From positions 2,086,001-2,150,000 of the forward strand of contig NZ_CP101416.1 in NCBI RefSeq assembly GCF_027942295.1: 64,000 nucleotides of DNA, read 5' to 3'. The notes below the pieces were generated by a model that saw nothing but the letters and a program-made list of their open reading frames with translations, was not told where the DNA came from and ran no database searches. A program made the position numbers and the translations under genes. This document shows, piece after piece, positions 17,948 to 26,718 of the stretch (position 1 is the first letter of the stretch; each line of letters starts with the position of its first letter). The DNA comes from Pseudanabaena sp. Chao 1811. GTDB lineage: Bacteria; Cyanobacteriota; Cyanobacteriia; Pseudanabaenales; Pseudanabaenaceae.

Positions 17948-19195
17948 ATGGGAAAAATTAAAATGACAAATCAAACTAGACGTTCTGGCACAGCCTTACT
18001 GGTTGCTGTTAGTTTTATTGGTAGTTCTGCAATTCCTTTAATTAGTGCAACATCTGCTTTGGCTCAAACTACATTTAATGATGTGCCTACTAACTATTGG
18101 GCACAGCCTTTTATTCAAGAATTAGCTTCCAGAGATATTCTTAAAGGGTTTCCTGACGGGGGGTTCCGTCCAAATGATCCCGTAACTAGAGCGCAATTTG
18201 CGGCGATTCTTAGTAAAGCTACTAACAAATCACCAATTCGTGGGGATGTATCGTTTGTTGATGTTTCTTCCAACTATTGGGCAGCTTCAGCAATTCAGAA
18301 ATCATACACAACTGGCTTTATGTCGGGATACCCCGGAAATATTTTTGAACCTACCCAAAATATTCCTCGTGTCCAGATTTTAGTGTCTCTCGCTAACGGA
18401 CTAAATTATTCCGCTAGCCAAGCCCCTGAAACAATTCTACAGACTTATGCTGATGCTTCGGGCATTCCGAACTACGCTAGAAATAGTGTGGCAGCAGCTA
18501 CCGAAAATCGCTTGGTCGTGAACTATCCCAATGTTCAATTTTTAAATCCCAATCAACCAGCAACTAGAGCCGAAGTCGCCGCCTTTATTTACCAAGCGTT
18601 AGTTCGCTCAGGTCAAGTAACTGCGATCGCTTCACCCTATATCGTTGGTCAAACCACCACGACACCTCCAGTCCAAAATCAAGTCCGAATCCCCGCAGGC
18701 AATACAATTGCAGTGCAGTATTCCAAGGATAAAATCTTGTTAGGTCCTGATGAAAAAGTACCTTTGACTTTGACTGTATCGCAAAATATTGCGAATCCCC
18801 AAGGCATGATCTTGATTCCTTCTGGTACGCAAGTGGTGGGTGAATTGCGAACTGTATCAGGGGGCGCTCAGTTCTTTGCCAGTGAACTTGTCTTTAGTAA
18901 TGGTAGACGTGTAGCCATCAATGGTACTTCCAAAGTAGTGACTACTACTGAGAAAGTTGATAAGGGTATTAGCGTTGGCAAAGTTGTCCAAAATGCCGCT
19001 CTCGGTGCTGCTGCCGCCGCTGCGATCGCTGCTGTAACTGGTGATCGAGCGATCGCTACTGAAGAAGTTCTTGGTGGTGCAGGTATTGCGACATTACTTG
19101 GTCTATTTTTAGGACGAGACAGCGTCACCCTCGCTTCTGTGAATCCAAATACGGATTTGGCTGTAACTTTAAATTCCGATCTATTGCTACAGTAG
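17948..19195 (+). CDS. SLH-domain envelope protein
   Basis: 415 residues. A signal peptide (hydrophobic core about 16-36, cleavage near ALAQT) is followed by three S-layer-homology modules at about 40-220 (FNDVPTNYWA, DVSSNYWA, YADASGIPNYA; TRAQFAAIL and TRAEVAAFI). The C-terminal half is a beta-rich domain ending in an Ala-rich hydrophobic segment (KVVQNAALGAAAAAA) and a strand-rich tail. I recognise a vague similarity to VirB10/TrbI-like barrels (IPAGNTIAVQY; MILIPSGTQVVG), which is inference only. SLH domains anchor proteins to the periplasmic cell-wall layer. An in-frame ATG five codons later (17963), behind GGAAAAA, is an equally good start. Single-gene unit. Confidence 0.8.
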   Translation: MGKIKMTNQTRRSGTALLVAVSFIGSSAIPLISATSALAQTTFNDVPTNYWAQPFIQELASRDILKGFPDGGFRPNDPVTRAQFAAILSKATNKSPIRGDVSFVDVSSNYWAASAIQKSYTTGFMSGYPGNIFEPTQNIPRVQILVSLANGLNYSASQAPETILQTYADASGIPNYARNSVAAATENRLVVNYPNVQFLNPNQPATRAEVAAFIYQALVRSGQVTAIASPYIVGQTTTTPPVQNQVRIPAGNTIAVQYSKDKILLGPDEKVPLTLTVSQNIANPQGMILIPSGTQVVGELRTVSGGAQFFASELVFSNGRRVAINGTSKVVTTTEKVDKGISVGKVVQNAALGAAAAAAIAAVTGDRAIATEEVLGGAGIATLLGLFLGRDSVTLASVNPNTDLAVTLNSDLLLQ

Positions 19196-19356
19196 AACCT
19201 TTTATTTTTCCCTGTTTTTGTCATATTTAGAAAATAGAAGCTAATTCTAGTTTTCTATTCTCTAGAAGATGTCACAAAAATTTATTCCTAAAAGATCAAA
19301 CTTAAAGAGTCTTGCTTAGCAAGGCTCTTTAGGTTTTTGTAACCTACGATAAAACT

Positions 19357-20001
19357 ATGAGCGATCGCACAGAGATATTACGTCAATATATGCAGCTAGC
19401 TGGTATATCTAGCTTTCAATTACTAAGTGAGCGTACGGGGGTATCACGACGCATGATCGATACCCTTCGCAAAGGGAATGCGAAAACTTTAAAATATGTA
19501 GACCTAGCTAAGCTAGCGGAAGTCTTACAGATTGAATTAATAGAACTGATTGCCAAATTTATTAATCCAGATTTATCTAGCAATGATGAATCTACAGGTT
19601 CAGAGATCGCATCTTTGCGTGAGGAATATCAACGTTTACAGCAGACTTTAGCCAATCAACAACAAGAATTGCGATCGCAATTTGAAAGAGAAACAATTCA
19701 GCAATTAGAATCTCTGCTGCTGCAATTACCCTCAGCTGCCTATGCCGCGCAAAACAATCCTGATATGCTAGCAAAAAATATTTTGCCTTTATTGCGTCCT
19801 ATCGATGCGCTCTTACAAAAATGGGGCATTACAGCGATCGGTTCCGTTGGAGAGGAAGTTGCCTACGATCCACAAAGGCATCAGTTAATGGAAGGAAGTG
19901 ATGAGGTTGAAGAAGGTAGTTCTGTAATCATTCGCTATATCGGTTATATACAAGGGGAAAAGCTATTGTATCGAGCTAGAGTGGCAGTCAAGCAGTCTTA
20001 A
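19357..20001 (+). CDS. XRE-type HTH protein with GrpE-like C-terminal domain
   Basis: 214 residues. An XRE/Cro helix-turn-helix at about 8-62 (SSFQLLSERTGVSRRMIDTL) is followed by a coiled coil (about 80-120) and then a GrpE-like head (GEEVAYDPQRHQLMEG; VIIRYIGYIQGEKLLYRARV). Canonical GrpE carries a coiled coil and a beta head but no HTH. I recognise this XRE plus GrpE-head arrangement from other cyanobacteria, where a link to DnaK or heat-shock control is assumed but untested. A DNA-binding regulator that senses chaperone load is one hypothesis. A strong hairpin follows. Confidence 0.72.
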   Translation: MSDRTEILRQYMQLAGISSFQLLSERTGVSRRMIDTLRKGNAKTLKYVDLAKLAEVLQIELIELIAKFINPDLSSNDESTGSEIASLREEYQRLQQTLANQQQELRSQFERETIQQLESLLLQLPSAAYAAQNNPDMLAKNILPLLRPIDALLQKWGITAIGSVGEEVAYDPQRHQLMEGSDEVEEGSSVIIRYIGYIQGEKLLYRARVAVKQS

Positions 20002-20043
20002 TAAACTCGCTGTTATCGCTGTAGCCAGTTATGTTAGGAGTCC

Positions 20044-20082
20044 AGAAAAGAGTTGTGACCCAAAGCGTCATAACTCTTTTCT
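20044..20082. terminator. Hairpin after the XRE-GrpE gene
   Basis: 16-bp stem with one G.U pair and a 7-nt loop (CCAAAGC), 43 nt after the stop, ending in TTTTCT. Confidence 0.75.
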
Positions 20083-20110
20083 AGGTTATCCAAAATCAGA
20101 GCTTAGCTAC

Positions 20111-20263
20111 TTACTTTTGTTGTTACGTGGAAGGTTAGGTTCTACAGCCCTCACCCCTAGCCCCTCTCCCGCAGGAGAGGGGAACAAGAAAATAATATGG
20201 GTTCTGCTCCCCTTCTCCTGCGGGAAAAGGGGTTGGGGGATGAGAGTTCCATGTAACATCAGT
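20111..20263. repeat. ~145-bp MITE with GC-rich hairpins, copy 1
   Basis: Contains the pairs CCTCTCCCGCAGGAGAGG and CCCCTTCTCCTGCGGG and terminal inverted repeats of the type TTACGTGGAA / TTCCATGTAA. A second copy in the opposite orientation lies at 24583-24722. The IS630 element of copy B was inserted at its outer TA. The right end reads CATCAGTTA, so on the minus strand it supplies TAACTGATG. Confidence 0.8.
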
Positions 20264-20331
20264 TACAGCCTATTGAGGGAAAGAGTAGTACAAGATAAGC
20301 TAGGATAGCAAAACCCAAAAGAGAGTAAAAA

Positions 20332-20700
20332 ATGGCACCTTACTCACTAGATCTCAGAGAAAAGATCGTAGCAAACTACGAAGCAGGAAATACATCGATT
20401 CGGGAAGTAGCGAAGCAATTTCAAGTCGCGACGAAAACAGTGCAAAAACTACTGAATCAATACCGAGAGACAGGAGAACTAAACCACAAACCATTAGGTA
20501 GTCCAATCAAAAGTCCCCTCGAAGCGCATCAGGAGAAAATCCTCGAAATTGTCTCAGAGCATCCAGATTGGACACTATGGCAGTACTGTGAAGAAGTAGC
20601 AGAACAAACAGGAGTATCAGTGACCACAGGCAGCATGTGCCGATTTTTCCAGAGGCATAACATCACTCTAAAAAAAAGACCTATCGCCATGAAAAGGTAA
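20332..20700 (+). CDS. IS630 transposase, first frame (helix-turn-helix part), copy B
   Basis: Identical to the frame at 11752-12120, including the A8 slippery run, here at 20670-20677. Expected to be joined to the DDE frame by a -1 shift. Confidence 0.9.
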   Translation: MAPYSLDLREKIVANYEAGNTSIREVAKQFQVATKTVQKLLNQYRETGELNHKPLGSPIKSPLEAHQEKILEIVSEHPDWTLWQYCEEVAEQTGVSVTTGSMCRFFQRHNITLKKRPIAMKR

Positions 20701-21278
20701 AAAGTGAGGCAGTACAACAGCAAAGATGTGAATTTTGGGAAGCATTGAATGAAGTGAAAGCTGAAGATCTGATTTGTATTGATGAAACGGGAGTATGGCA
20801 GGGGATGGAACGCTCTGTGGCAAGAAGTGAATGTGGCAAAAGAGTATTCAGTCTTCGTCCCTTTTACAAAGGTCAGAAATACACAATAATTGGCGCTATT
20901 TCAGTTGATGGGATTGTTTGCCTGAAAACGATTCAGGGTTCTATGAAAGGAGCAGATTTTCTCACCTTTGTCCAAGATGACCTAGTACCTAAATTACGTC
21001 CTGAGCATAGGATCATCATGGATAACCTCAACTGCCATAAAGTTGAGGGGGTCGCAAAAGCAATTACAGCGACAGGTGCTAAGATTTTGTACTTACCCAC
21101 CTATTCTCCTGATTTTAATCCAATTGAGATGATGTGGTCGGTTCTCAAATATTTTATTAGATTGCTTAGACCTCATTCTCAAAAACTACTTCAGCATTTA
21201 ATCAACGTTTTCCCTTACTTGTTAGAAAAAGATTTCTTCAAAAATTGGTTTACTAAGTGTTGTTACTGTACTACTTAA
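20670..21278 (+). CDS. IS630 transposase, second frame (DDE catalytic part), copy B
   Basis: Identical to 12090-12698, with all three catalytic acids. Its stop lies inside the right-hand inverted repeat, as in copy A. Confidence 0.88.
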   Translation, partial: KKKTYRHEKVKSEAVQQQRCEFWEALNEVKAEDLICIDETGVWQGMERSVARSECGKRVFSLRPFYKGQKYTIIGAISVDGIVCLKTIQGSMKGADFLTFVQDDLVPKLRPEHRIIMDNLNCHKVEGVAKAITATGAKILYLPTYSPDFNPIEMMWSVLKYFIRLLRPHSQKLLQHLINVFPYLLEKDFFKNWFTKCCYCTT

Positions 21279-21568
21279 TCCCTCAATGGACTGTACTTGA
21301 TAAATGCTTTGATTATATTGAGTGCAATCACAACTATTCCAAATATCCAAACAGGAAGAAAAAAAAGCATTCCACCAAAGTTTTTTTGAAGTAGCCAACC
21401 TACAGATGGACGAAAACGCAAGCGGAATAGTAAATCTATCAGACTTAGAGAGCCGCCAATACAGCTCATAGTCACAGGATCGGCTAATTTGAGAACAAAA
21501 GCACCGATGAAGGCAATGGGATTGACTGCTACAAACATCATTAATCCCAGAATATTTCCGCGAATCAT
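21275..21568 (-). CDS. Small membrane protein of unknown function, C-terminus altered by IS630
   Basis: 97 residues as read now, with hydrophobic spans at about 8-28, 31-50 and 62-88. I recognise no family. The last six residues (YSPLRD) are encoded by the IS630 terminal repeat: the element inserted between T and A of the original TAA stop, so the ancestral product ended after residue 91 (KAFIK). The original TAA itself matches the end of the adjacent MITE, so the natural stop may have been further downstream still. Function may survive, since all membrane spans are intact. Confidence 0.55.
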   Translation of the reverse strand: MIRGNILGLMMFVAVNPIAFIGAFVLKLADPVTMSCIGGSLSLIDLLFRLRFRPSVGWLLQKNFGGMLFFLPVWIFGIVVIALNIIKAFIKYSPLRD

Positions 21569-21595
21569 CTAAATCCCCATAGCTTCTTATAGGTA

Positions 21596-21635
21596 AAAAA
21601 ATAAGAGGTGATGCCAAGCATCACCTCTTATTTTT
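21596..21635. terminator. Hairpin at the 3' end of the beta-helix/SPOR gene
   Basis: About 18-bp stem with a CAA loop and an A/T-rich tract on both sides; on the minus strand it follows the stop of the gene at 21634. Confidence 0.75.
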
Positions 21636-23160
21636 AGCGAAATGGAATGATTTCCGCAATGACTCCAGCTTGGGTTAATTTCTGGACTAACTGAGTAGCC
21701 GCAGGGCGATCGCTATAGGCTCCTACTTGTAGCATTACTCTTCCGCTACGGGATAGACGAAATGCATCAGGAACAATGGTTCTTACCTTCTGCATCACAG
21801 ATGGAGCAGTGCTAGGTACAATCACTCGATATTGGAATGGTTTGCCTGTCGTGGGATCAAGCGTTGCTGGTGGTAGAGCCGCCACGCGAGGGGAAGCATT
21901 GGAAGATGTAGGAGAGCTATATTCGCGTTCAATCGTGATCGTTGTTGGCGAATTATTACTAGAACTAGGATTGGTCGCAATAACGGGACTGGGGAGTATT
22001 TGGCTAGAGCTAGGAGGTTTTGCGGGGACAAATACCGTTGTTGGCGTAGGATTTGGTTTTGGTTGAATAGGAACAGCAACTGTTGGTGATACTGTTACTG
22101 GTTTCGTATTTGTAGGAACAGTAACTATAGGAATAGATGGAAGTGGTGAAGCATTTGTAATGGGATTAGTAACGGGCGATCGCGATGCTGTGAGATCGAG
22201 TAATCCCTTAACCTTGGTGCGATTGACTTGATTTCCGACAGCCACTATGGGAATAGTGGTGGCATTGTTAATGTCAAATTCACGATTGTTAAAGAAAGTA
22301 TTATTTCCCTGCGAAGCTGTTGTACCTAGATCAGGACGTGGTGAACCATTACTACTACTGAGAATGACTAACCCATTACGTTGATTATCCGCGATCGCAT
22401 TGCCGCGCAAAGTTGGCTGAGCTGTATTAGAAATGACGATACCATCGACATTACGCGAGATTTGATTATTAATCAGACTTACTTGAGAGGATTGTCCAAT
22501 GGATAAACCAAAGCCTGTATTCTCAAAGCGGTTATCCCGAATTTCCCCTGTACTTGTACCGAGAGCCGAGATTCCACTACCCGTATTGCCAGTAAAGACA
22601 TTTTTACTAATATAGGCATTAGCTGCCCCCGTTAAGAAGATGCCATCATGGGTATTGCGAATGAAATTACTATTGGTGATGACGACATTACGGCTTGACT
22701 CTAGCCATAGTCCATAACCGCGTGGATTACTATTTGTGACGGTAATTCCCTCAATGCGAGAGTTATTTGCGGCGACGATCGCAATATTTTGACTAGCAAA
22801 GGTGGAACTGACAAAACGCCCCCCGCCACTAATTACGACATTGTTGCCATTAACATTGGGATTACCCCGTAAAACTGCTCCTTTGGGTAATCGAATCGGA
22901 AAACTTTCACCAGTGGTTGCACTATAAGTACCTGCACCTAATTGGAAGATCGTGCCTTCTTGAGGATTGGCAGCGATCGCGGCGGTGAGGGTGCGGAAAG
23001 TTTGGGTTTCTGTACCTGCGCCAACGGTGTCAGCGCCTTGGGGTGAGACAAAAACTATTTTTTGAGGAGCATTTTGGGCAAAGGCGATCGATGGTGCGCC
23101 TAGGGCGATCGCTAGGGAGATACTAGAAGTGAGAGTAATAAGACAGGGAAACTTATTCAT
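21634..23160 (-). CDS. Secreted right-handed beta-helix protein with C-terminal SPOR domain
   Basis: 508 residues. A signal peptide (about 1-28, ending AFAQ) is followed by a DUF1565/pectate-lyase-like parallel beta-helix (about 35-320; repeated NTHDGIFLTG, NTGSGISALG, NVDGIVIS). A Pro/Thr/Ser-rich linker (about 325-430) leads to a SPOR domain (about 465-508; MLQVGAYSDRPAATQLVQKL). SPOR domains bind denuded glycan strands of peptidoglycan, so the protein is probably periplasmic and wall-associated. The beta-helix may bind or modify polysaccharide. No catalytic residues were identified. Single-gene unit. Confidence 0.82.
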   Translation of the reverse strand: MNKFPCLITLTSSISLAIALGAPSIAFAQNAPQKIVFVSPQGADTVGAGTETQTFRTLTAAIAANPQEGTIFQLGAGTYSATTGESFPIRLPKGAVLRGNPNVNGNNVVISGGGRFVSSTFASQNIAIVAANNSRIEGITVTNSNPRGYGLWLESSRNVVITNSNFIRNTHDGIFLTGAANAYISKNVFTGNTGSGISALGTSTGEIRDNRFENTGFGLSIGQSSQVSLINNQISRNVDGIVISNTAQPTLRGNAIADNQRNGLVILSSSNGSPRPDLGTTASQGNNTFFNNREFDINNATTIPIVAVGNQVNRTKVKGLLDLTASRSPVTNPITNASPLPSIPIVTVPTNTKPVTVSPTVAVPIQPKPNPTPTTVFVPAKPPSSSQILPSPVIATNPSSSNNSPTTITIEREYSSPTSSNASPRVAALPPATLDPTTGKPFQYRVIVPSTAPSVMQKVRTIVPDAFRLSRSGRVMLQVGAYSDRPAATQLVQKLTQAGVIAEIIPFR

Positions 23161-23241
23161 GGATCGATATCCTCAAGACATCTTGCAAACATGCATCCTT
23201 AGACTAGCAGGAAGTTGGTTTTGTTTCTAGAATTCGTCAGA

Positions 23242-23275
23242 ATGTGAGGCTCACCCAGACGGGTGAGCCTCACAT
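23242..23275. terminator. Hairpin between the beta-helix gene and pyrB
   Basis: 15-bp perfect stem with an AGAC loop and GC-rich core. It is upstream of the beta-helix gene and downstream of pyrB on the minus strand, with a second hairpin directly after pyrB. Confidence 0.65.
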
Positions 23276-23283
23276 GAACCAGA

Positions 23284-23320
23284 ATTTTTAGGATAGTCGC
23301 TCTGCAACTATCCTAAAAAT
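23284..23320. terminator. Hairpin at the 3' end of pyrB
   Basis: 14-bp perfect stem (ATTTTTAGGATAGT / ACTATCCTAAAAAT) six bases past the pyrB stop on the minus strand, ending in a T-rich arm. Confidence 0.8.
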
Positions 23321-23325
23321 AGAAC

Positions 23326-24294
23326 TTAAATTGCTGTGCCCAGCAAATACAACAAACTCATCCGAATGGCTACTCCATTTGTGACCTGTTTATCGATTAA
23401 GCTCAGGCGCGGATCGTCCATCAAGTCAGAACTGATTTCTACACCACGATTTACGGGACCAGGGTGCAAGACTTGGACATTGGGCGCACATTTGGCAAGG
23501 CGATCGCGAGTGATGCCATACTTCGCATGATATTCGCGCAAACTGGGAATCAGGAATTGTCCCATCCGTTCCATTTGTAAGCGCAGAGTCATCACAAAAT
23601 CGGCATCCTCAAGGGCTGGCTCTAGGGAATAATGGATTTTCGCGCCATATTCGGCAAATTCTGGTGGTAGTAAAGTCGGTGGAGCAGCAAGGTGGACATC
23701 TGCGCCATTGGTGAGCAGACTCCAGAGATTAGATCGCGCTACCCGTGAATGCAGAATATCGCCAACGATCGCTACTTTTTTGCCCTTAAGATCCTTTGCC
23801 GTGGGAGCCGTGGGATTGAGATACATGCAGAAGGTCAGCAAATCGAGCAAGGCTTGAGATGGATGTTCATGCTTGCCATCCCCTGCATTGAGAATTGCGA
23901 CCTTGCCACTGAGGGCATCCATATCTTTGGCGATCGCTAAGGGTACACCCGCCGATTGATGGCGAATTACCATGATGTCCGTTCCCATCGCCAGAAATGT
24001 TCGTGCCGTATCGAGAATCGTTTCTCCTTTAGAAAGGGAGGAAGTTCCAGGAGCAAAATTGAGCGTATCCGCCGAGAGACGCTTGGCAGCAAGCTCAAAA
24101 CTATTGCGTGTGCGCGTGGAGGACTCAAAAAATAAATTAGCAACAACTTTGCTCTGCAAGGTTGGTACTTTTTTGTTGCGGCGCGACAGAACTTCTAAGA
24201 AGCTAACGGCTGTCTGCAAAACCGTTTCGTAATCGTTCGGCGTAAAATCAGACAGCGAGATCACATGTCGTCGCTGCCAAGTAAGTTCAGTCAT
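23326..24294 (-). CDS. pyrB: Aspartate carbamoyltransferase catalytic subunit
   Basis: 322 residues. Carbamoyl phosphate-binding [16 protein letters not shown] (about 55), the HPSQALLDL motif and the [11 protein letters not shown] motif near the C-terminus identify ATCase. It forms carbamoyl aspartate from carbamoyl phosphate and aspartate, the committed step of pyrimidine synthesis. No pyrI regulatory subunit is adjacent, as is usual in cyanobacteria. A small open frame ends 12 nt upstream on the same strand and may be in the same transcript. Confidence 0.95.
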   Translation of the reverse strand: MTELTWQRRHVISLSDFTPNDYETVLQTAVSFLEVLSRRNKKVPTLQSKVVANLFFESSTRTRNSFELAAKRLSADTLNFAPGTSSLSKGETILDTARTFLAMGTDIMVIRHQSAGVPLAIAKDMDALSGKVAILNAGDGKHEHPSQALLDLLTFCMYLNPTAPTAKDLKGKKVAIVGDILHSRVARSNLWSLLTNGADVHLAAPPTLLPPEFAEYGAKIHYSLEPALEDADFVMTLRLQMERMGQFLIPSLREYHAKYGITRDRLAKCAPNVQVLHPGPVNRGVEISSDLMDDPRLSLIDKQVTNGVAIRMSLLYLLGTAI

Positions 24295-24306
24295 GGTGCG
24301 GTGCAG

Positions 24307-24459
24307 CTAGGAAATAAAGCGATGAGATAACATTGCGCCAACAGGGGCAGGGGCAACCATATCGTTAGGCAAGAAGGCGCGAGAGCTAACTAGTACTAGC
24401 GTAAATAGGAAGATTGCAAAAATAATAAATGGTGCAATGTACTGGCGAAAGAAAGGCAC
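24307..24459 (-). CDS. Small membrane protein upstream of pyrB, 50 residues
   Basis: GTG at 24457-24459 opens 50 codons ending in TAG 12 nt before pyrB. Residues 6-28 are a hydrophobic span (QYIAPFIIFAIFLFTLVLV) with an N-terminal basic start (PFFRQ) and a Pro/Ala-rich tail. No ATG is in frame and the ribosome binding site is weak. Upstream, the frame stays open for a few codons. I recognise no family. Position between the sulP terminator and pyrB suggests it heads the pyrB transcript. Confidence 0.4.
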   Translation of the reverse strand: MPFFRQYIAPFIIFAIFLFTLVLVSSRAFLPNDMVAPAPVGAMLSHRFIS

Positions 24460-24531
24460 GGTTGTAGCGATGTATATGACTACTACATTGTAATCTGCGA
24501 TTCTACCTTTGTAAGTAGCTGGTGATAATTA

Positions 24532-24572
24532 AAATTTTGGATGGCTCGGCTCTGCCGAGCCATCCAAAATTT
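24532..24572. terminator. Hairpin downstream of the sulP gene
   Basis: Perfect 19-bp stem with a TCT loop; GC-rich core and AAATTTT/AAAATTT arms. It lies beyond the MITE that follows sulP. Confidence 0.75.
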
Positions 24573-24582
24573 GGTTAATTAC

Positions 24583-24722
24583 TGATTTTACTTGGAACCC
24601 TCATCCCCCAACCCCTTCTCCCGCAGGAGAAGGGGAGCAAAACCCCTATTATTTTCTTGTTCCCCTCTCCTGCGGGAGAGGGGCTAGGGGTGAGGGCTTT
24701 ACAGCCTTCCACGTAACACCAG
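24583..24722. repeat. ~145-bp MITE with GC-rich hairpins, copy 2
   Basis: Opposite orientation to the copy at 20111-20263. Terminal inverted repeats TTACTGATTTTACTTGG and, read from the other side, TAACTGGTGTTACGTGG. It abuts the sulP stop: the TAA of that gene is the first three bases of the MITE end. Confidence 0.8.
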
Positions 24723-26387
24723 TTAATTATGAATATTTGGCATGATCTTTTGCAAAGCCTCATCGGTGGAATTAAAGCTATTGTCATGTCCAATTTCCTG
24801 AAGTAGTCCACTGCGATCTAAAAGTTGTTCGACTTCAGGACGCAATCCACTCAAAATTAGTTGGCAATTATGACGCTGCAAATCGTGATAAATCTCTTCG
24901 AGGGCAACTAAGCCCGTTGTGTCCATACTCGGTACATAGCGCATTCTCAAAATTAAGAACTTGACTTCAGGAGCATCACGCAAGAAACTGACAAATCTCT
25001 CGGCTGCACCGAAGAACATTGGCCCGTCAATCCGATAGATGGCGATTTGTTTGCCAAATTCTAGGGGGATACCAGAGAGAAACGCACTATCTTCAGGCAT
25101 TTTCACGAGGCTAAGTTCGCTCATGCGCTTGATAAAGAGAATTCCTGCGGCAATCAATCCCACTTCTACGGCTAGGACGAGGTCAAAGCAGACGGTTACT
25201 AACCAAGTCAGCAGCATCACCCCAAAATCAGCATAGGTGGTATGAATCAATAACCCGATCGCTTTCCATTCCATCATGCGGATACTGGTAATCATCAGGA
25301 TACCTGCAAGGGCGGCGAGGGGAACCTGTGAAGCGAGGGGCGCAAATATTAAGACGATTAGGGCGAGGGCGATTCCATGAATCACTCCCGATAGCCGAGT
25401 TTTGCCGCCAGCACGGACATTGACCGCAGTACGCGCGATCGCACCCGTTGCAGGAATCCCGCCAAAGAACGGCACGACCATATTCGCTAAGCCTTGACCG
25501 ATTAATTCCCGATCGCTATTGTGGCGATCGCTGACACTCATTCCATCGGCAACTACTGCGGCTAATAGTGATTCGATACTGCCTAGAGCGGCTAGGGCGA
25601 TCGCAGGATTAATGAGTTCTCTGATTAATTTAAAGTCATTCCAGTGGGGAATCCCTTGCAGCATCGGCAAAGATTGGGGAATGATGCCAATGGTTGGTAC
25701 TTCGAGCTGCCATTGGGATTTGGCAAAGACGGCGGCGAGGGTGGCGACGATTAGCCCAACTAAGGAACCGGGGATCGATTGATTAATGCGATTCCATAAT
25801 AGTTTTGTACCAATGGTGAGCAGGGCTAAGGTGATCGCTAACCATTTATAGGCTTCTAAATTCGTGACGGTTTGCCAGAGGGCTTGGAGAAAATGCTCTT
25901 GATTTGGTAAATGTAACCCGAAGAAATTATTTAACTGACCACAGAAAATAATTACTGCGATCCCGTTGGTAAAGCCTGCGGTGACGGGGTAGGGAATGAA
26001 TTTAACTAAGCGTCCTAATTTGGCAACACCGAGGGCAATTTGGATGATCCCCGCCATCACACCCGCGATCCAAACTTTTTCAAGCCCGTACTTAGCGACA
26101 ATGCCCACTAAAACTACCGCCATTGCTCCTGTGGGGCCTGTAATCTGCACAGGTGATCCCCCAAAGATGGCAGCGACTACTCCTGCCACGATCGCTGTAT
26201 AAAGTCCTGCTTTTGGCTCTACGCCACTGGCGACCGCAAAGGCAAGGGCTAAGGGCAGTGCTACGACTGCGGCGGTCAATCCTCCCGTCAAGTCTCCACG
26301 AAAGTTCGTAAATAGTCCCTTGAATGGATTATTGAAGGGATTATTTTTAGGACTTTGGATGTGATCTAAGCTGCCTACTTGTGTCAT
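24723..26387 (-). CDS. SulP-family inorganic anion transporter with STAS domain
   Basis: About 554 residues from the preferred ATG at 26385-26387 (product starts MTQVGSLDH); an ORF start 15 codons upstream would overlap the arsR gene by 35 nt. Ten or more hydrophobic spans follow, with the SulP signature near GLYTAIVAGVVAAIFGGSPVQITGPTGA (short segments GLYTAI and ITGPTGA) and a C-terminal STAS domain from about residue 440 (MDTTGLVAL). Family members move sulfate or bicarbonate, including BicA. Substrate cannot be decided from this sequence. It sits 10 nt after an ArsR-family regulator, so the two form an operon. The C-terminus coincides with the edge of a MITE. Confidence 0.85.
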   Translation of the reverse strand: MTQVGSLDHIQSPKNNPFNNPFKGLFTNFRGDLTGGLTAAVVALPLALAFAVASGVEPKAGLYTAIVAGVVAAIFGGSPVQITGPTGAMAVVLVGIVAKYGLEKVWIAGVMAGIIQIALGVAKLGRLVKFIPYPVTAGFTNGIAVIIFCGQLNNFFGLHLPNQEHFLQALWQTVTNLEAYKWLAITLALLTIGTKLLWNRINQSIPGSLVGLIVATLAAVFAKSQWQLEVPTIGIIPQSLPMLQGIPHWNDFKLIRELINPAIALAALGSIESLLAAVVADGMSVSDRHNSDRELIGQGLANMVVPFFGGIPATGAIARTAVNVRAGGKTRLSGVIHGIALALIVLIFAPLASQVPLAALAGILMITSIRMMEWKAIGLLIHTTYADFGVMLLTWLVTVCFDLVLAVEVGLIAAGILFIKRMSELSLVKMPEDSAFLSGIPLEFGKQIAIYRIDGPMFFGAAERFVSFLRDAPEVKFLILRMRYVPSMDTTGLVALEEIYHDLQRHNCQLILSGLRPEVEQLLDRSGLLQEIGHDNSFNSTDEALQKIMPNIHN

Positions 26388-26397
26388 GAAATTTTCG

Positions 26398-26718
26398 TTA
26401 CTCCAATTTTTGCAGTGATTCCCGCATTTCAATGACGTGATTGTGAAAAAGCTCTAGGGCTGCATCCAATACCTTAAAAATCGTGGCATCGCCGACGGAA
26501 TAGTAGACAAAGTTGCCTTGCTTTCGCGATCGCACCAAGTTATAACGGCGCATTACGGCAAGCTGTTGGGAAACTGCCGATGGTTCTGCCTCAATTTGTT
26601 GGGCGATCGAGTTAACGCTTTGTTCACCGACGCGGAGGGCATCGAGGATTTGGATTCTGACGGGGTTGGATAAAACTTTAAACAAATCAGCCTTGAAATA
26701 GCTTGGTTCAAATGCCAT
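26398..26718 (-). CDS. ArsR/SmtB-family winged-helix regulator
   Basis: 106 residues; winged helix with LFKVLSNPVRIQILDAL at the start and SAVSQQLAVMRRYNLV as recognition helix. No cysteine is present (the sequence has none of the CxC metal sites of ArsR/SmtB), so it does not look like a metal sensor. Immediate upstream neighbour of the sulP transporter (10-nt gap), which it most likely represses. The signal could be redox, sulfur or carbon status; unknown. Confidence 0.85.
   Translation of the reverse strand: MAFEPSYFKADLFKVLSNPVRIQILDALRVGEQSVNSIAQQIEAEPSAVSQQLAVMRRYNLVRSRKQGNFVYYSVGDATIFKVLDAALELFHNHVIEMRESLQKLE

Larger units (their letters stand above)
20264..21295 (+). mobile_element. 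IS630-family insertion sequence, copy B
   Basis: Identical, as far as I can read, to 11684-12715 (constant offset 8580). TA at both ends (20264-20265, 21294-21295). Removing it rejoins the flanks so that the minus-strand small membrane protein would read ATC AAG TAA: the IS sits inside that TAA stop codon. The left flank is the end of a MITE. Confidence 0.93.

Noticed and set aside
20111-20263. GC-rich hairpin block considered as a terminator
   Set aside because: A second copy in inverted orientation with shared ends shows it is a MITE.
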